Virus record (IMG/VR): IMGVR_UViG_3300022842_000703
Span: 1-22,727 of that record
Reading direction: 5' to 3' (one strand)
Length of the DNA: 22,727 nt
DNA from: a virus
Shown here piece after piece: positions 14,057-21,404 of this stretch. The notes beneath the pieces were generated by a model. The model had not been told where the DNA came from. It was given only the letters and a program-made list of their open reading frames with translations, and searched no databases. The position numbers and the translations under genes were made by a program. Each line of letters opens with the position of its first letter. The stretch's first letter is position 1.

Positions 14057-15562
14057 ATGGCACCTTCAGTACAAATTGATGGACGCACACTACTCAGTGC
14101 GGCAGTGGCTAATGATGCGAATTTCCAGCAAAAGTTTTGGTCTAAAAAGATCAAAGTGGATGCTCGTAATCGCAATCCATTCAGCCTTTTCATGGGCCCA
14201 GAGAAATCTGGCTCGCCCATTTGCGAAAAGACCGACCTCAAAGCAGCCGGTGGCGACACCGTAACCTTTACCACTACTGCCGACATCGGTGGCCGTGGTC
14301 GTTTCGGTGAGCAATCGCTCAAAGATCATGTCAACGAGTTCGAGTTCGGCACCTACCAGCTACAAGTTGGTAAGCGTCAATTCGCAATCGGTTGGCAGCA
14401 CCTCCTCAAGTATCTCAAGATGCGCGGAAACGACATGACGCCCGAGCAACTTGCCGATACCCTCAGCACTCGCTGGTGGGCATCTATGGAGCGCGACGAC
14501 ATCATGCACGTCTTGCTTCGTATCGCTTACTTCGAGACCTCAAACCGTAACATTATCCGTGCTCAAGGCCGTGCAACGCAAGCTGAACTTACCTTGGCCG
14601 ATACGTTGTCAACGTTCGAGATCGAGCAAGCACAAGCCCGGATGCAAGCGCAAGGAGCTACACCAATGCAGGTTCGCAAGGATCAGTACACCGGTGCAAG
14701 CATCCCTCGCTACCTTGTGTTTACCCCTGCAAAGGGCGGCTACACTCTGGACGATGATCCTAAGTGGCGCGAAGTCGTGTCTCGTGGCGGTGCTCGCGGC
14801 GTCCAAAACCCCTTCTTCACTGGAGAAATGGTTCCATGGCGCAACATGCTGGTTTACTCCTGCGAAGTTATTGACGACACTAGCGATGGTCGCCGTCAGA
14901 ACGTGCTTGAGCCAATCGCATACTTGGGTAAGCCAATCGCTGACGAGAATGAACTCACTATCACAGGTGGCGGAACCAAGAATCCAACTGGAGCGAAGAC
15001 CAATGTAGCCTTGCATGACTACTTTGCCAACTTCCCCGGTTACTTCTGGAACGTTCGTGAAGGCGAAACTGCTCCGACTGACACAAACACATACTGGGCA
15101 ATCCTGTATAACACCCTTGATGGAACCTACGAAGGCATCAGCTACGACGCTGCAGCCATCGACGGCAACACCATCGACGGTGACGGATCTGGCACAGTGA
15201 CCCGCGAAGTAACAAGCATCTTGGGAACAAGCCATGCTCTTTACAGCAACGTTCACAACACTGCTACGGGTGATGTCCTCATCATCCCTTGCACAGTCAA
15301 CGGTGTGCCGCTTATGCGCTCACTGGTATTGGGTGCTGACGCGCTTAATATCGGCAAGGGTGCTTTCGATGCTGAACGTATCGAAATGAACGATGGGTTT
15401 ACTCCTGTCGGCAACCCTTCTGACGCGACTGATAAGGCTCGCGGCATCCATGGTATCCGTGGCTACCAGTCCCCTCGCGACACAGATGGTCGTGCAAATG
15501 GCTTCTTGGTCATTGAGCACGCCTACGACTTGCCTGGTGTGACTCTGGTCGATATGTCGTAG
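14057..15562 (+). CDS. Major capsid protein (HK97-fold, N4 gp56/phage_capsid_3-like)
   Basis: 501 residues. The segment G-G-D-T-V-T-F...G-R-G-R-F-G-E-Q-S-L (about 65-90), followed by a beta strand and V-G-K-R-Q-F-A-I-G-W, matches the start of the phage_capsid_3/N4-gp56 coat family. The long helix after it (M-T-P-E-Q-L-A-D-T-L) and a D-D-D-P-K-W-R-E-V-V region are also typical. Residues about 310-400 form a Gly/Thr/Asp-rich beta insertion, possibly surface-exposed. The C-terminus ends in a beta strand (L-V-I-E-H-A-Y-D-L-P-G-V-T-L). Codon use is strongly biased towards C-ending codons, as expected for a highly made protein, and the gene is followed by a strong terminator. Confidence 0.85.
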   Translation: MAPSVQIDGRTLLSAAVANDANFQQKFWSKKIKVDARNRNPFSLFMGPEKSGSPICEKTDLKAAGGDTVTFTTTADIGGRGRFGEQSLKDHVNEFEFGTYQLQVGKRQFAIGWQHLLKYLKMRGNDMTPEQLADTLSTRWWASMERDDIMHVLLRIAYFETSNRNIIRAQGRATQAELTLADTLSTFEIEQAQARMQAQGATPMQVRKDQYTGASIPRYLVFTPAKGGYTLDDDPKWREVVSRGGARGVQNPFFTGEMVPWRNMLVYSCEVIDDTSDGRRQNVLEPIAYLGKPIADENELTITGGGTKNPTGAKTNVALHDYFANFPGYFWNVREGETAPTDTNTYWAILYNTLDGTYEGISYDAAAIDGNTIDGDGSGTVTREVTSILGTSHALYSNVHNTATGDVLIIPCTVNGVPLMRSLVLGADALNIGKGAFDAERIEMNDGFTPVGNPSDATDKARGIHGIRGYQSPRDTDGRANGFLVIEHAYDLPGVTLVDMS

Positions 15563-15585
15563 TTGGTCTTGAACCGCTGATTTAC

Positions 15586-15623
15586 AGCCCCTCCTGGCTC
15601 CCATTTCCGGGAGGGGCTTTTTT
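15586..15623 (+). terminator. Intrinsic terminator after major capsid gene
   Basis: A 12-bp stem (15586-15597 with 15607-15618, including one G-U pair) encloses a 9-base loop, and a run of T residues follows at 15618-15623. This is a textbook Rho-independent terminator 23 bases after the capsid stop codon. It would limit read-through into the downstream tail genes and favour coat-protein abundance. No promoter motif copy is seen in the 46 bases between it and the 15670 gene, so those genes probably depend on read-through or an unrecognised promoter. Confidence 0.9.
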
Positions 15624-15669
15624 CATAACAGACATCACGAATACGAACAAACGAACCTTACCAATTTAT

Positions 15670-16410
15670 ATGAAAATCTTACTCCGCACAAATGGCTATT
15701 CGGCCAATCGACCAACCTTAAAAGTCCTCTCCGGACGTAGAAAAAACATGTTGCTACGACGAGTCGGGAGAAACTACGAAATAGAGGTTGTCGCCGATAC
15801 GATTGAAGAGTTGAACAAGGAAGTCGGAGACGCTGTGCTGGCTTGCTCGAAAGCAGCAATCTCGATTGTGCCGATTATCGAAGAGATGGTTGAGCCTAAG
15901 AAAGAGATACCCGAGTGGGAAGCCCCTGCTCTCTCTGAGTTAGACGAGGCGGGCTTACGCGGGCTTTGCGACAAGCTAGGCATCTCGCACAACCTTCGGC
16001 ACGCAGAGAACGGCTTACGCGACATGCTGGGAGCTTACTATTTAGGGCAAATTGACTTTTTCTGGACATTTAAAGTTGAAGGAAAAAGACCGCCTCCGAT
16101 TCCAGCGGAGTTCATTGAAGCCCAAAAGCAAGCCGCAACCGAAAAGCGGGAAGAAATCGAATTGCAAGTGAATGCAGACGCGGCCACGCAAGCACCTCCT
16201 TCTGCCGACAATCCGCTTGAAATGGATACCGATGGCATTGTTGCCTACATCGATAGCTTCGGAGAGGATGGAACCGCTCTCATCGAATCGGTTTATAAGC
16301 ATATCGGCGGCAAAAAACTCGACGCCCGTCGCAGCCTCCCAAACCTCCGCAAGATGGCCTTAAAATCAATCAAGACCAAGCAGGCGAAAATTAAACCCTC
16401 TCAAGTATAA
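15670..16410 (+). CDS. HeH/SAP-like domain protein of the head-tail region
   Basis: 246 residues. The N-terminal ~75 residues are a basic beta/alpha segment (K-I-L-L-R-T-N-G...). Residues about 88-120 (L-S-E-L-D-E-A-G-L-R-G-L-C-D-K-L-G-I, ending L-R-D-M-L) have the helix-extended-loop-helix pattern of HeH/SAP-type nucleic-acid-binding modules. A linker with Q-A-P-P-S-A-D follows, then a second helical block (about 180-235, D-G-I-V-A-Y-I-D-S-F). The C-terminal tail is Lys-rich. A small protein with such a module directly after the coat gene suggests head completion or DNA-end binding, which is inference. It lies six bases before the connector gene and ends in a basic tail. Confidence 0.65.
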   Translation: MKILLRTNGYSANRPTLKVLSGRRKNMLLRRVGRNYEIEVVADTIEELNKEVGDAVLACSKAAISIVPIIEEMVEPKKEIPEWEAPALSELDEAGLRGLCDKLGISHNLRHAENGLRDMLGAYYLGQIDFFWTFKVEGKRPPPIPAEFIEAQKQAATEKREEIELQVNADAATQAPPSADNPLEMDTDGIVAYIDSFGEDGTALIESVYKHIGGKKLDARRSLPNLRKMALKSIKTKQAKIKPSQV

Positions 16411-16416
16411 CAAACC

Positions 16417-17463
16417 ATGGCACGAACCGTAGCAGATATTGAAAAACGCCTAGCCAGAATGCTTGGCGTAACAGGCACCAACCCTGTAAGTGGCCTCGCA
16501 GACGGTGAAGCCGAAGACTTGCGCGATCTTGTGCAGGAAACGTTGACCAAGTGCTTTATTCCGGTAGACGGAAGCCGACCTAAATGGTCAGAGCAAAAGC
16601 TGGCATTAACCTTTCGCGCTCCAGTCACGGCCAGTATTGGCGTTACCAACGGTTCGACGGCAGTAACGGGAGTTCCCAGCAGCGTAATTACGGGGGAACG
16701 TGTTATAATCGGGAATACGCTCTACACCTTTGCGGGCAACGACAAATTGCTCTCTGAGTGGGCGGACGCAACTGGTACCGTGTCAGCTACCTTTTATCAG
16801 GTGTGCAAGCCCATTCCCGTGAATGTCAGCGGGATTGAGGCTCCCGTGAACTGCTTAGAGCACGGGCCGCTCTCCCCGCTGATGGACGAAGAACAAGAAT
16901 TACTCCTTCGATCCTACTATCAGAATGACTTCTACCCGCTTTCACGCGCCTATCACTCGATCACCAATTCAAGGCGTTACCGTTCCGACCCGAAGGGCTA
17001 CGACATTGGCGATCCATGGTTCTACTACATCGATAGTGCTGCGGTTGATGGTTCCGTGTACCCTACGCCGGTCACGCCTTCAGGAGCCCTTCAAGTCGAA
17101 TCTGGCGACGATAATATCGAAATTGACGGACTCACCTACAGCGGCCCATTGCCTGCGCACTTTATTAGTCAGCGCATGTATCTTTACCCGTTCCCAGATG
17201 AAGCCGTCACAGTTGAGTATCGCGGTACGATCAATCCGCGCATCGTGGACGATACTACCGCAATCCACCTTCCAGCCGACGTAATGGACGCCTGCTTTAT
17301 GCCGATGGCGCGATATGCGGTAGCAACGCACTTCCCGAACTACCCCGGCGACAATGTGGCGTTGCTACGCAGTAACTCGCAAGACGCAATAGCACTCCTC
17401 AAAACCCTTGGACGGCCTCAACGTCGCCGATCAGGGCCACTTAGTCCCGCTCAAGGCTGGTAA
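16417..17463 (+). CDS. Probable head-tail connector (tail tubular A-like)
   Basis: 348 residues. The region from about residue 250 reads I-S-Q-R-M-Y-L-Y-P-F-P-D-E-A-V-T-V-E-Y, then D-D-T-T-A-I-H-L-P-A-D-V-M-D-A-C and a closing helix. This 'L-Y-P-x-P, beta strand, L-P helix' pattern is seen in podovirus connector/tail tubular A-type proteins that sit below the portal. The N-terminus is helical (A-R-T-V-A-D-I-E-K-R-L), with a Gly/Thr-rich beta insertion at about 65-110. Its position after coat and HeH-like genes agrees. The C-terminus is basic (R-R-R-S-G). No signal peptide is present. The family call is from pattern, not a search. Confidence 0.65.
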   Translation: MARTVADIEKRLARMLGVTGTNPVSGLADGEAEDLRDLVQETLTKCFIPVDGSRPKWSEQKLALTFRAPVTASIGVTNGSTAVTGVPSSVITGERVIIGNTLYTFAGNDKLLSEWADATGTVSATFYQVCKPIPVNVSGIEAPVNCLEHGPLSPLMDEEQELLLRSYYQNDFYPLSRAYHSITNSRRYRSDPKGYDIGDPWFYYIDSAAVDGSVYPTPVTPSGALQVESGDDNIEIDGLTYSGPLPAHFISQRMYLYPFPDEAVTVEYRGTINPRIVDDTTAIHLPADVMDACFMPMARYAVATHFPNYPGDNVALLRSNSQDAIALLKTLGRPQRRRSGPLSPAQGW

Positions 17464-17472
17464 TTGATTATT

Positions 17473-19254
17473 ATGGCACTCTCAAGATACGGACAAGCCG
17501 ATAAGATTTACGATGATGGAACGGGGCTACTGTCTTCCGTCGTACGTCGCTACAAGGTTGACGGGCAACATACGACCGTGGCTCAACTGCCGACAGCGGT
17601 GGTTCTTGGTTACGAGACCCCCGACGAGGAACATAGCGACTGCCTACTTGCGCACCAATCTGTAAAAACAAGAGAAGGGGCTGATGCTCAAGAAAGCATA
17701 TTGACGCGGGTTTACGTTCAAATCCCCGCCGACGCGGCCACACTTGTCCAGATGGGCAATGACCTTGTGACTTACAGCGAAAACGGGCTGAAGATGGTCG
17801 AGCAGCGGTTCTTCGGCAAACGGACGCACGCGCTCGCAGGAACCGTTGGCACGACCGCTGGAGGGTCAGGCGACATAAACACTTTGATTCTATCCAGTAA
17901 TGGATTCGCCGAACGAGGCAAGGTCTTAGCGATCGTTGTTAAGCGATGGGCAGAGGCAGGCATCCTGAACCGCAGTGAGGACTTAGTGGGAAGTCAAAAG
18001 GCAATCACCCTGCAAACTATCGGAGCTGATCCGAGCACGCCAGCTGGAGGCTACTCGCTGGCTAGAAAGTCCGAAGGTAACTATCAAGGGTTTCAAACCA
18101 ACGATTTCACCTTTCTTAAAAACAACGTTCGACTTTCTGTCTCCGAAGATCTAGTCGGCAGTCAAAAAGCACAAACTCAGCAATGGTTTAATCCATCATC
18201 GCCCAAAACTCTTTTCGGCTATTCGCTTGCTAGGACGCAGACAAGTGACTTTGATGGCATTGAAACGTCAAGCTACACGTTTCTAAAGCCAAGCGTGCTA
18301 AGTCGCAACATCAGCACACAAAATAACGGCAAACTTATTATTGAAACCGTAGAAGCGTTTAACGAGAATCCAACCGCTACCACAGCAGGAGCTGTTCAAA
18401 TTGGAAATCAACTTTCTGACGTTGAAGGAATTCAAACACGCCGTTTTACATTTGCCAAGGGCGAGGGTCAAATTCGTTCATCGACACAGCCAGGGCGCGT
18501 TCCAGGGACAACAGAAGTTACGGTAGTTTCAATTGGAACTAAAGTTATTCCTACTGGATCTGTAATTGCCGAAAGCGAAACGGAAAGCGACGGTTACATA
18601 ACTCATTCTGTAACAGCGGTTCAGGGGACAATTGCAGGAATCAAAAGAACTTACCAAGATGTTGCAGATGTAGATGTCCCTGGAACCGTTGAATGCTCTA
18701 CAGAGTCTTTTTCATTTCCTACATCTAAAGATTCGACTTCTGGGACAATTGCAATTACGCAAGTAGTTCCGCCAAGCCGTAAAAAAATAACAGCAACCGT
18801 TACAATTGAAGTTGGGCCGGACGCACTAGGCACAATTGATCCAGCTTTTGATATATCTCAAATTTCTTGTTCCGTTTCGTCGGTTAAAACTAATGCCAGC
18901 GTAAACAACGGAACTGGCGGAACATTCTGGCGAGGCGTGTGGCATCCAGGTTGGAGCCAGAATTTAGACGCTTCTGCCAGAATCCAAACTTACCCTGGGT
19001 GCTATTTGACGGTGACATCTTCTTCGGGGGCAATTTTATATCAATCGTTTAGTGCGCCAACAAATGAAACCGCTGGCGAAGGCGTGCGTATTGACACTGG
19101 GAATTCCGCTCAAACAACAACTTGCACTGGATCTGGATCAACTACCCTTGAAAACTACGTAGAAACTGGCCTTATTTCTCGCAATTCTCGTCCTATTTTA
19201 GTTTTAACGGACGGAACTACTTACTATGAAACAATAACTTGGAGCGTTAGTTAA
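17473..19254 (+). CDS. Repeat-bearing virion/tail protein of unknown family
   Basis: 593 residues from ATG 17473. An in-frame TTG at 17464, seven bases after an AAGG, would add three residues and cannot be excluded. The N-terminal ~165 residues form one domain. It is followed by at least four degenerate repeats of about 55 residues. The first two open with S-E-D-L-V-G-S-Q-K-A (residues 168 and 224) and carry G-Y-S-L-A-R and F/Y-T-F-L-K. Later copies are more divergent (G-I-Q-T-R-R-F-T-F-A-K). The C-terminal ~200 residues are Ser/Thr-rich beta with paired cysteines. From about 18300 the sequence is more A/T-rich than upstream. A tail-shaft or fibre-base protein is plausible; no family is recognised. 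Confidence 0.65.
   Translation: MALSRYGQADKIYDDGTGLLSSVVRRYKVDGQHTTVAQLPTAVVLGYETPDEEHSDCLLAHQSVKTREGADAQESILTRVYVQIPADAATLVQMGNDLVTYSENGLKMVEQRFFGKRTHALAGTVGTTAGGSGDINTLILSSNGFAERGKVLAIVVKRWAEAGILNRSEDLVGSQKAITLQTIGADPSTPAGGYSLARKSEGNYQGFQTNDFTFLKNNVRLSVSEDLVGSQKAQTQQWFNPSSPKTLFGYSLARTQTSDFDGIETSSYTFLKPSVLSRNISTQNNGKLIIETVEAFNENPTATTAGAVQIGNQLSDVEGIQTRRFTFAKGEGQIRSSTQPGRVPGTTEVTVVSIGTKVIPTGSVIAESETESDGYITHSVTAVQGTIAGIKRTYQDVADVDVPGTVECSTESFSFPTSKDSTSGTIAITQVVPPSRKKITATVTIEVGPDALGTIDPAFDISQISCSVSSVKTNASVNNGTGGTFWRGVWHPGWSQNLDASARIQTYPGCYLTVTSSSGAILYQSFSAPTNETAGEGVRIDTGNSAQTTTCTGSGSTTLENYVETGLISRNSRPILVLTDGTTYYETITWSVS
17974..18310 (+). repeat. Tandem ~56-residue protein repeats
   Basis: Two clear units begin at 17974 and 18142 (168 bases apart); both encode S-E-D-L-V-G-S-Q-K-A and later G-Y-S-L-A-R. 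At DNA level they differ at many synonymous positions, so the duplication is old and kept by protein function. Weaker units follow to about 18640. Confidence 0.65.
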
Positions 19255-19532
19255 TGGACACTGAATTTGAACAAGACCAAGAATCGCGAAATAACTCAAT
19301 TGAATTCCGCCGTGATGCTGACAATTTCTATAAATGGAAAAATAACCAAAATGATCGCTCGGCAACTCCCATGGAACCAGAAAGCAAAACCGTTCATAGT
19401 CCAATGGCAGTTTTAACCGATGGAGGAACTAGCATTCAGGGAAGCACGGGAAAGCTAGCTGTAATTTTGTGCGTTAATGGTGTTCCGTTTAACGCCAGCA
19501 TTTCTGGCACACTTCAAGATAAAATAACATAA
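19254..19532 (+). CDS. Small unknown protein, translationally coupled
   Basis: 92 residues. The start overlaps the previous stop (TAATG), and its own stop overlaps the next start in the same way, so the three genes are likely co-translated. The first 45 residues are very hydrophilic (D, E, N, R, K). The rest is a short Gly/Thr/Val-rich beta segment (S-T-G-K-L-A-V-I-L-C-V-N-G-V-P). GGAG lies nine bases before the ATG, one of few Shine-Dalgarno sites in the window. No homologue is recognised. Confidence 0.7.
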   Translation: MDTEFEQDQESRNNSIEFRRDADNFYKWKNNQNDRSATPMEPESKTVHSPMAVLTDGGTSIQGSTGKLAVILCVNGVPFNASISGTLQDKIT

Positions 19533-20266
19533 TGCCAGAAGCAATTCCATTTATGGCACTCGGCGTAGGCAACGGGTTTCCTTTTATACCTGAAAGGGTT
19601 AATGTTGAAAATTTTGATTACTGGATAACGCTAGGCGGCACTCAGAAAGGGAGCACTCCAACACCACTTGAAATTGCAACTTCGCACATAAATGCCGTTA
19701 AATTTTACTGGAGCCTTTATCGCGCAAACTTTACCCTGAGCGCAACCAGCCCATCTTATAGCGCTACCCTTAGCAGTGCTTTATTAAAAAAATTGGGGCT
19801 TACCGATATGCCAACGCCAGTTCAACGAGCTTGTGCCCCTCGTCTTGAGTTTGAAGAATTTGTTATAGATCCACCATTTACGTTTGTTGCATTAGGACAG
19901 AGTGTAATTGGCCCCGTTGAAATGTATAATGGGGTTACTACTGACAACAACAATTTTGTTGGATTTGGAATCAAAACTTTTATGCGTTTAGAAGCTTCTG
20001 GACGCAGGCCTGAATCTAAGGTTACGCTTCATTCTTACAAATATGCTACACCCATAAACACTTCTGATCAAATTGTAGACGTTCAATATGCCACTTTTCA
20101 AGGTTTTCCCGTTGTGTCGTATGCTAGCGCAAAAAAAAGATCAAACGCAGGTTCCCTTTCTGCCAATGCTTTAGCCTTTACCGCTTCGGCGGTAGATGGC
20201 AACATCAACGAAGAAACCGTCGCAACAATGGGCAGCTTTGAATTTTACACTTATCCAAATACTTAA
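19532..20266 (+). CDS. Putative virion protein of unknown function
   Basis: 244 residues, starting on the previous stop codon (TAATG). The sequence is mixed alpha/beta with many aromatic residues (F-D-Y-W-I-T-L-G-G, N-A-V-K-F-Y-W-S-L-Y), a P-R-L-E-F-E-E-F-V-I-D-P-P-F-T-F segment and a Ser/Ala-rich C-terminus. It has no signal peptide or catalytic motif. The gene is more A/T-rich than the flanking structural genes and contains an A8 run at 20131-20138. By position it is probably a tail or neck component. Confidence 0.65.
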   Translation: MPEAIPFMALGVGNGFPFIPERVNVENFDYWITLGGTQKGSTPTPLEIATSHINAVKFYWSLYRANFTLSATSPSYSATLSSALLKKLGLTDMPTPVQRACAPRLEFEEFVIDPPFTFVALGQSVIGPVEMYNGVTTDNNNFVGFGIKTFMRLEASGRRPESKVTLHSYKYATPINTSDQIVDVQYATFQGFPVVSYASAKKRSNAGSLSANALAFTASAVDGNINEETVATMGSFEFYTYPNT

Positions 20267-20278
20267 CCCACCCACACC

Positions 20279-21349
20279 ATGAGCATAATTAACAGCACAC
20301 TTTCCCTTTCGCAATCGCCATCAGGCTTACGGATAAACGCAAACGCGCTTCGAGCTGCCGAAGGTAAGGGCTTCAATAGCACAATTGTATCAGTAGGATC
20401 GTCCGACGAAACAATCACGCTCGGCGATATTGTGACCCCGCAACAAATCGCAGTCTCGCTCCTATCAGGCTCGCCGGTGCTGGTGGGTCTCGACGGCTCC
20501 ACGTATCCATTTTACCTAAGCGCAGCAGGAGCTAGTGCCTTATTTCCCCTCGCAGTGACCAGAGAGGTCAGTGCTATTGTGGCGGAGGCTGATAGCGGAG
20601 CTTCACTATCCTCTAAATACTTTGTCCTGACCGACCGCGCTGGCACGGTATGGGTATGGCTCGACACGGGAGAGTTTGCCACTGTCACCCTGACGATGGA
20701 CACACAGCCTAGCGACGGAGACACCCTCACTATTGGCACGCGCACCTATACGTGGGAAAGCACGCTCTCAAATGTAAATGGCAACATTTGGATCGGTGCT
20801 GATTTGGCCGCAGCAAAACTCAACCTTGGCTACGCCATAGCAGACTCGGGCGGAACACCTGGCACAGACTATGCCGCCGCCATGACTGCCAATACTGAAG
20901 TCAGTCTCGCCGCGTTTGCTTCAGACGACGCAATCTTTACCGCTCTCGCCGCAGGCACTGCCGCCAATGCCTTCGCCTCTACGGAGACCTTTACCGCAGG
21001 CACCAACGTGTTCAGCGGCACTACCATGTCAGGCGGACTCGCAGCCTCAGCCGCCCCCGCAGGCTCGCCCAATCGCAAGCTGCAAGTCAACATCCTACCA
21101 AATGCCACCGCAGCCGCCGTCGCCACCGCCCTGCAAGTCGCGCTTGATGGCGATGCCGAATTTATAGCCAGCGTATCAGACGCTACCGTCACCGTGACCG
21201 ATGCCCACACCGGCACGCGCACCGACGCTGCGGACGGCGATACCGGGTGGGGTAGCATCACGACCACCCAGCAAGGAGCGGCCAGCCCCGTAATTCACCT
21301 GAAAAGTGAGTCCGACAGCGAAGTGCTAGTAGCAGTCGCTCCGCAATAA
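20279..21349 (+). CDS. Beta-rich virion/fibre protein with phage 'TIG-x-R-T-Y-T' domain
   Basis: 356 residues, Ala/Thr/Ser/Gly-rich, without signal peptide. Residues about 145-300 include D-T-L-T-I-G-T-R-T-Y-T-W followed by I-W-I-G-A-D-L-A-A-A-K-L-N-L and an Ala-rich helix/strand series. This resembles the module found in many phage virion proteins (D-T-V-T-I-G-x-x-T-Y-T-F, then an Ala/Leu-rich helix) that may assemble as oligomers. The N-terminal 140 residues form a separate beta domain (S-G-S-P-V-L-V-G-L-D-G-S-T-Y-P-F). GC content returns to higher values here than in the preceding two genes. Role in tail or decoration is inferred. Confidence 0.65.
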   Translation: MSIINSTLSLSQSPSGLRINANALRAAEGKGFNSTIVSVGSSDETITLGDIVTPQQIAVSLLSGSPVLVGLDGSTYPFYLSAAGASALFPLAVTREVSAIVAEADSGASLSSKYFVLTDRAGTVWVWLDTGEFATVTLTMDTQPSDGDTLTIGTRTYTWESTLSNVNGNIWIGADLAAAKLNLGYAIADSGGTPGTDYAAAMTANTEVSLAAFASDDAIFTALAAGTAANAFASTETFTAGTNVFSGTTMSGGLAASAAPAGSPNRKLQVNILPNATAAAVATALQVALDGDAEFIASVSDATVTVTDAHTGTRTDAADGDTGWGSITTTQQGAASPVIHLKSESDSEVLVAVAPQ

Positions 21350-21354
21350 AGTGA

Positions 21355-21364
21355 ATTGCAACTG
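21355..21364 (+). promoter_or_regulatory. Promoter-like motif ATTGCAACTG, copy D
   Basis: Fourth copy of the intergenic motif, with one substitution (C to T at position 9), 40 bases before the start at 21405. A small hairpin, AGCGT (21371-21375) with ACGCT (21384-21388) around an A-rich 8-base loop, follows. Copies C and D share the base context GTGAATTGCAAC. Confidence 0.45.
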
Positions 21365-21404
21365 TTTGTCAGCGTCGAAAAAAACGCTTTAGATTCTCTT
21401 TATT

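Noticed and set aside
13825-14322. Antisense ORF across the scaffold-capsid junction
   Set aside because: It spans the end of one good gene and the start of another, and nothing in the sequence supports a promoter or start for it.
14609-15256. Antisense ORF (215 codons) and forward shadow 14451-15008 under the capsid gene
   Set aside because: Both overlap the major capsid gene, whose strong codon bias keeps other frames open; neither product looks protein-like.
19673-19680. ATTGCAAC inside the 19532 gene as a fifth promoter motif
   Set aside because: It lacks the last two motif bases (CG/TG), is inside a coding frame and is not near a gene start.
20131-20138. A8 run as a programmed frameshift site
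   Set aside because: The reading frame continues normally to a stop shortly after, and there is no downstream alternative frame or visible stimulatory structure.
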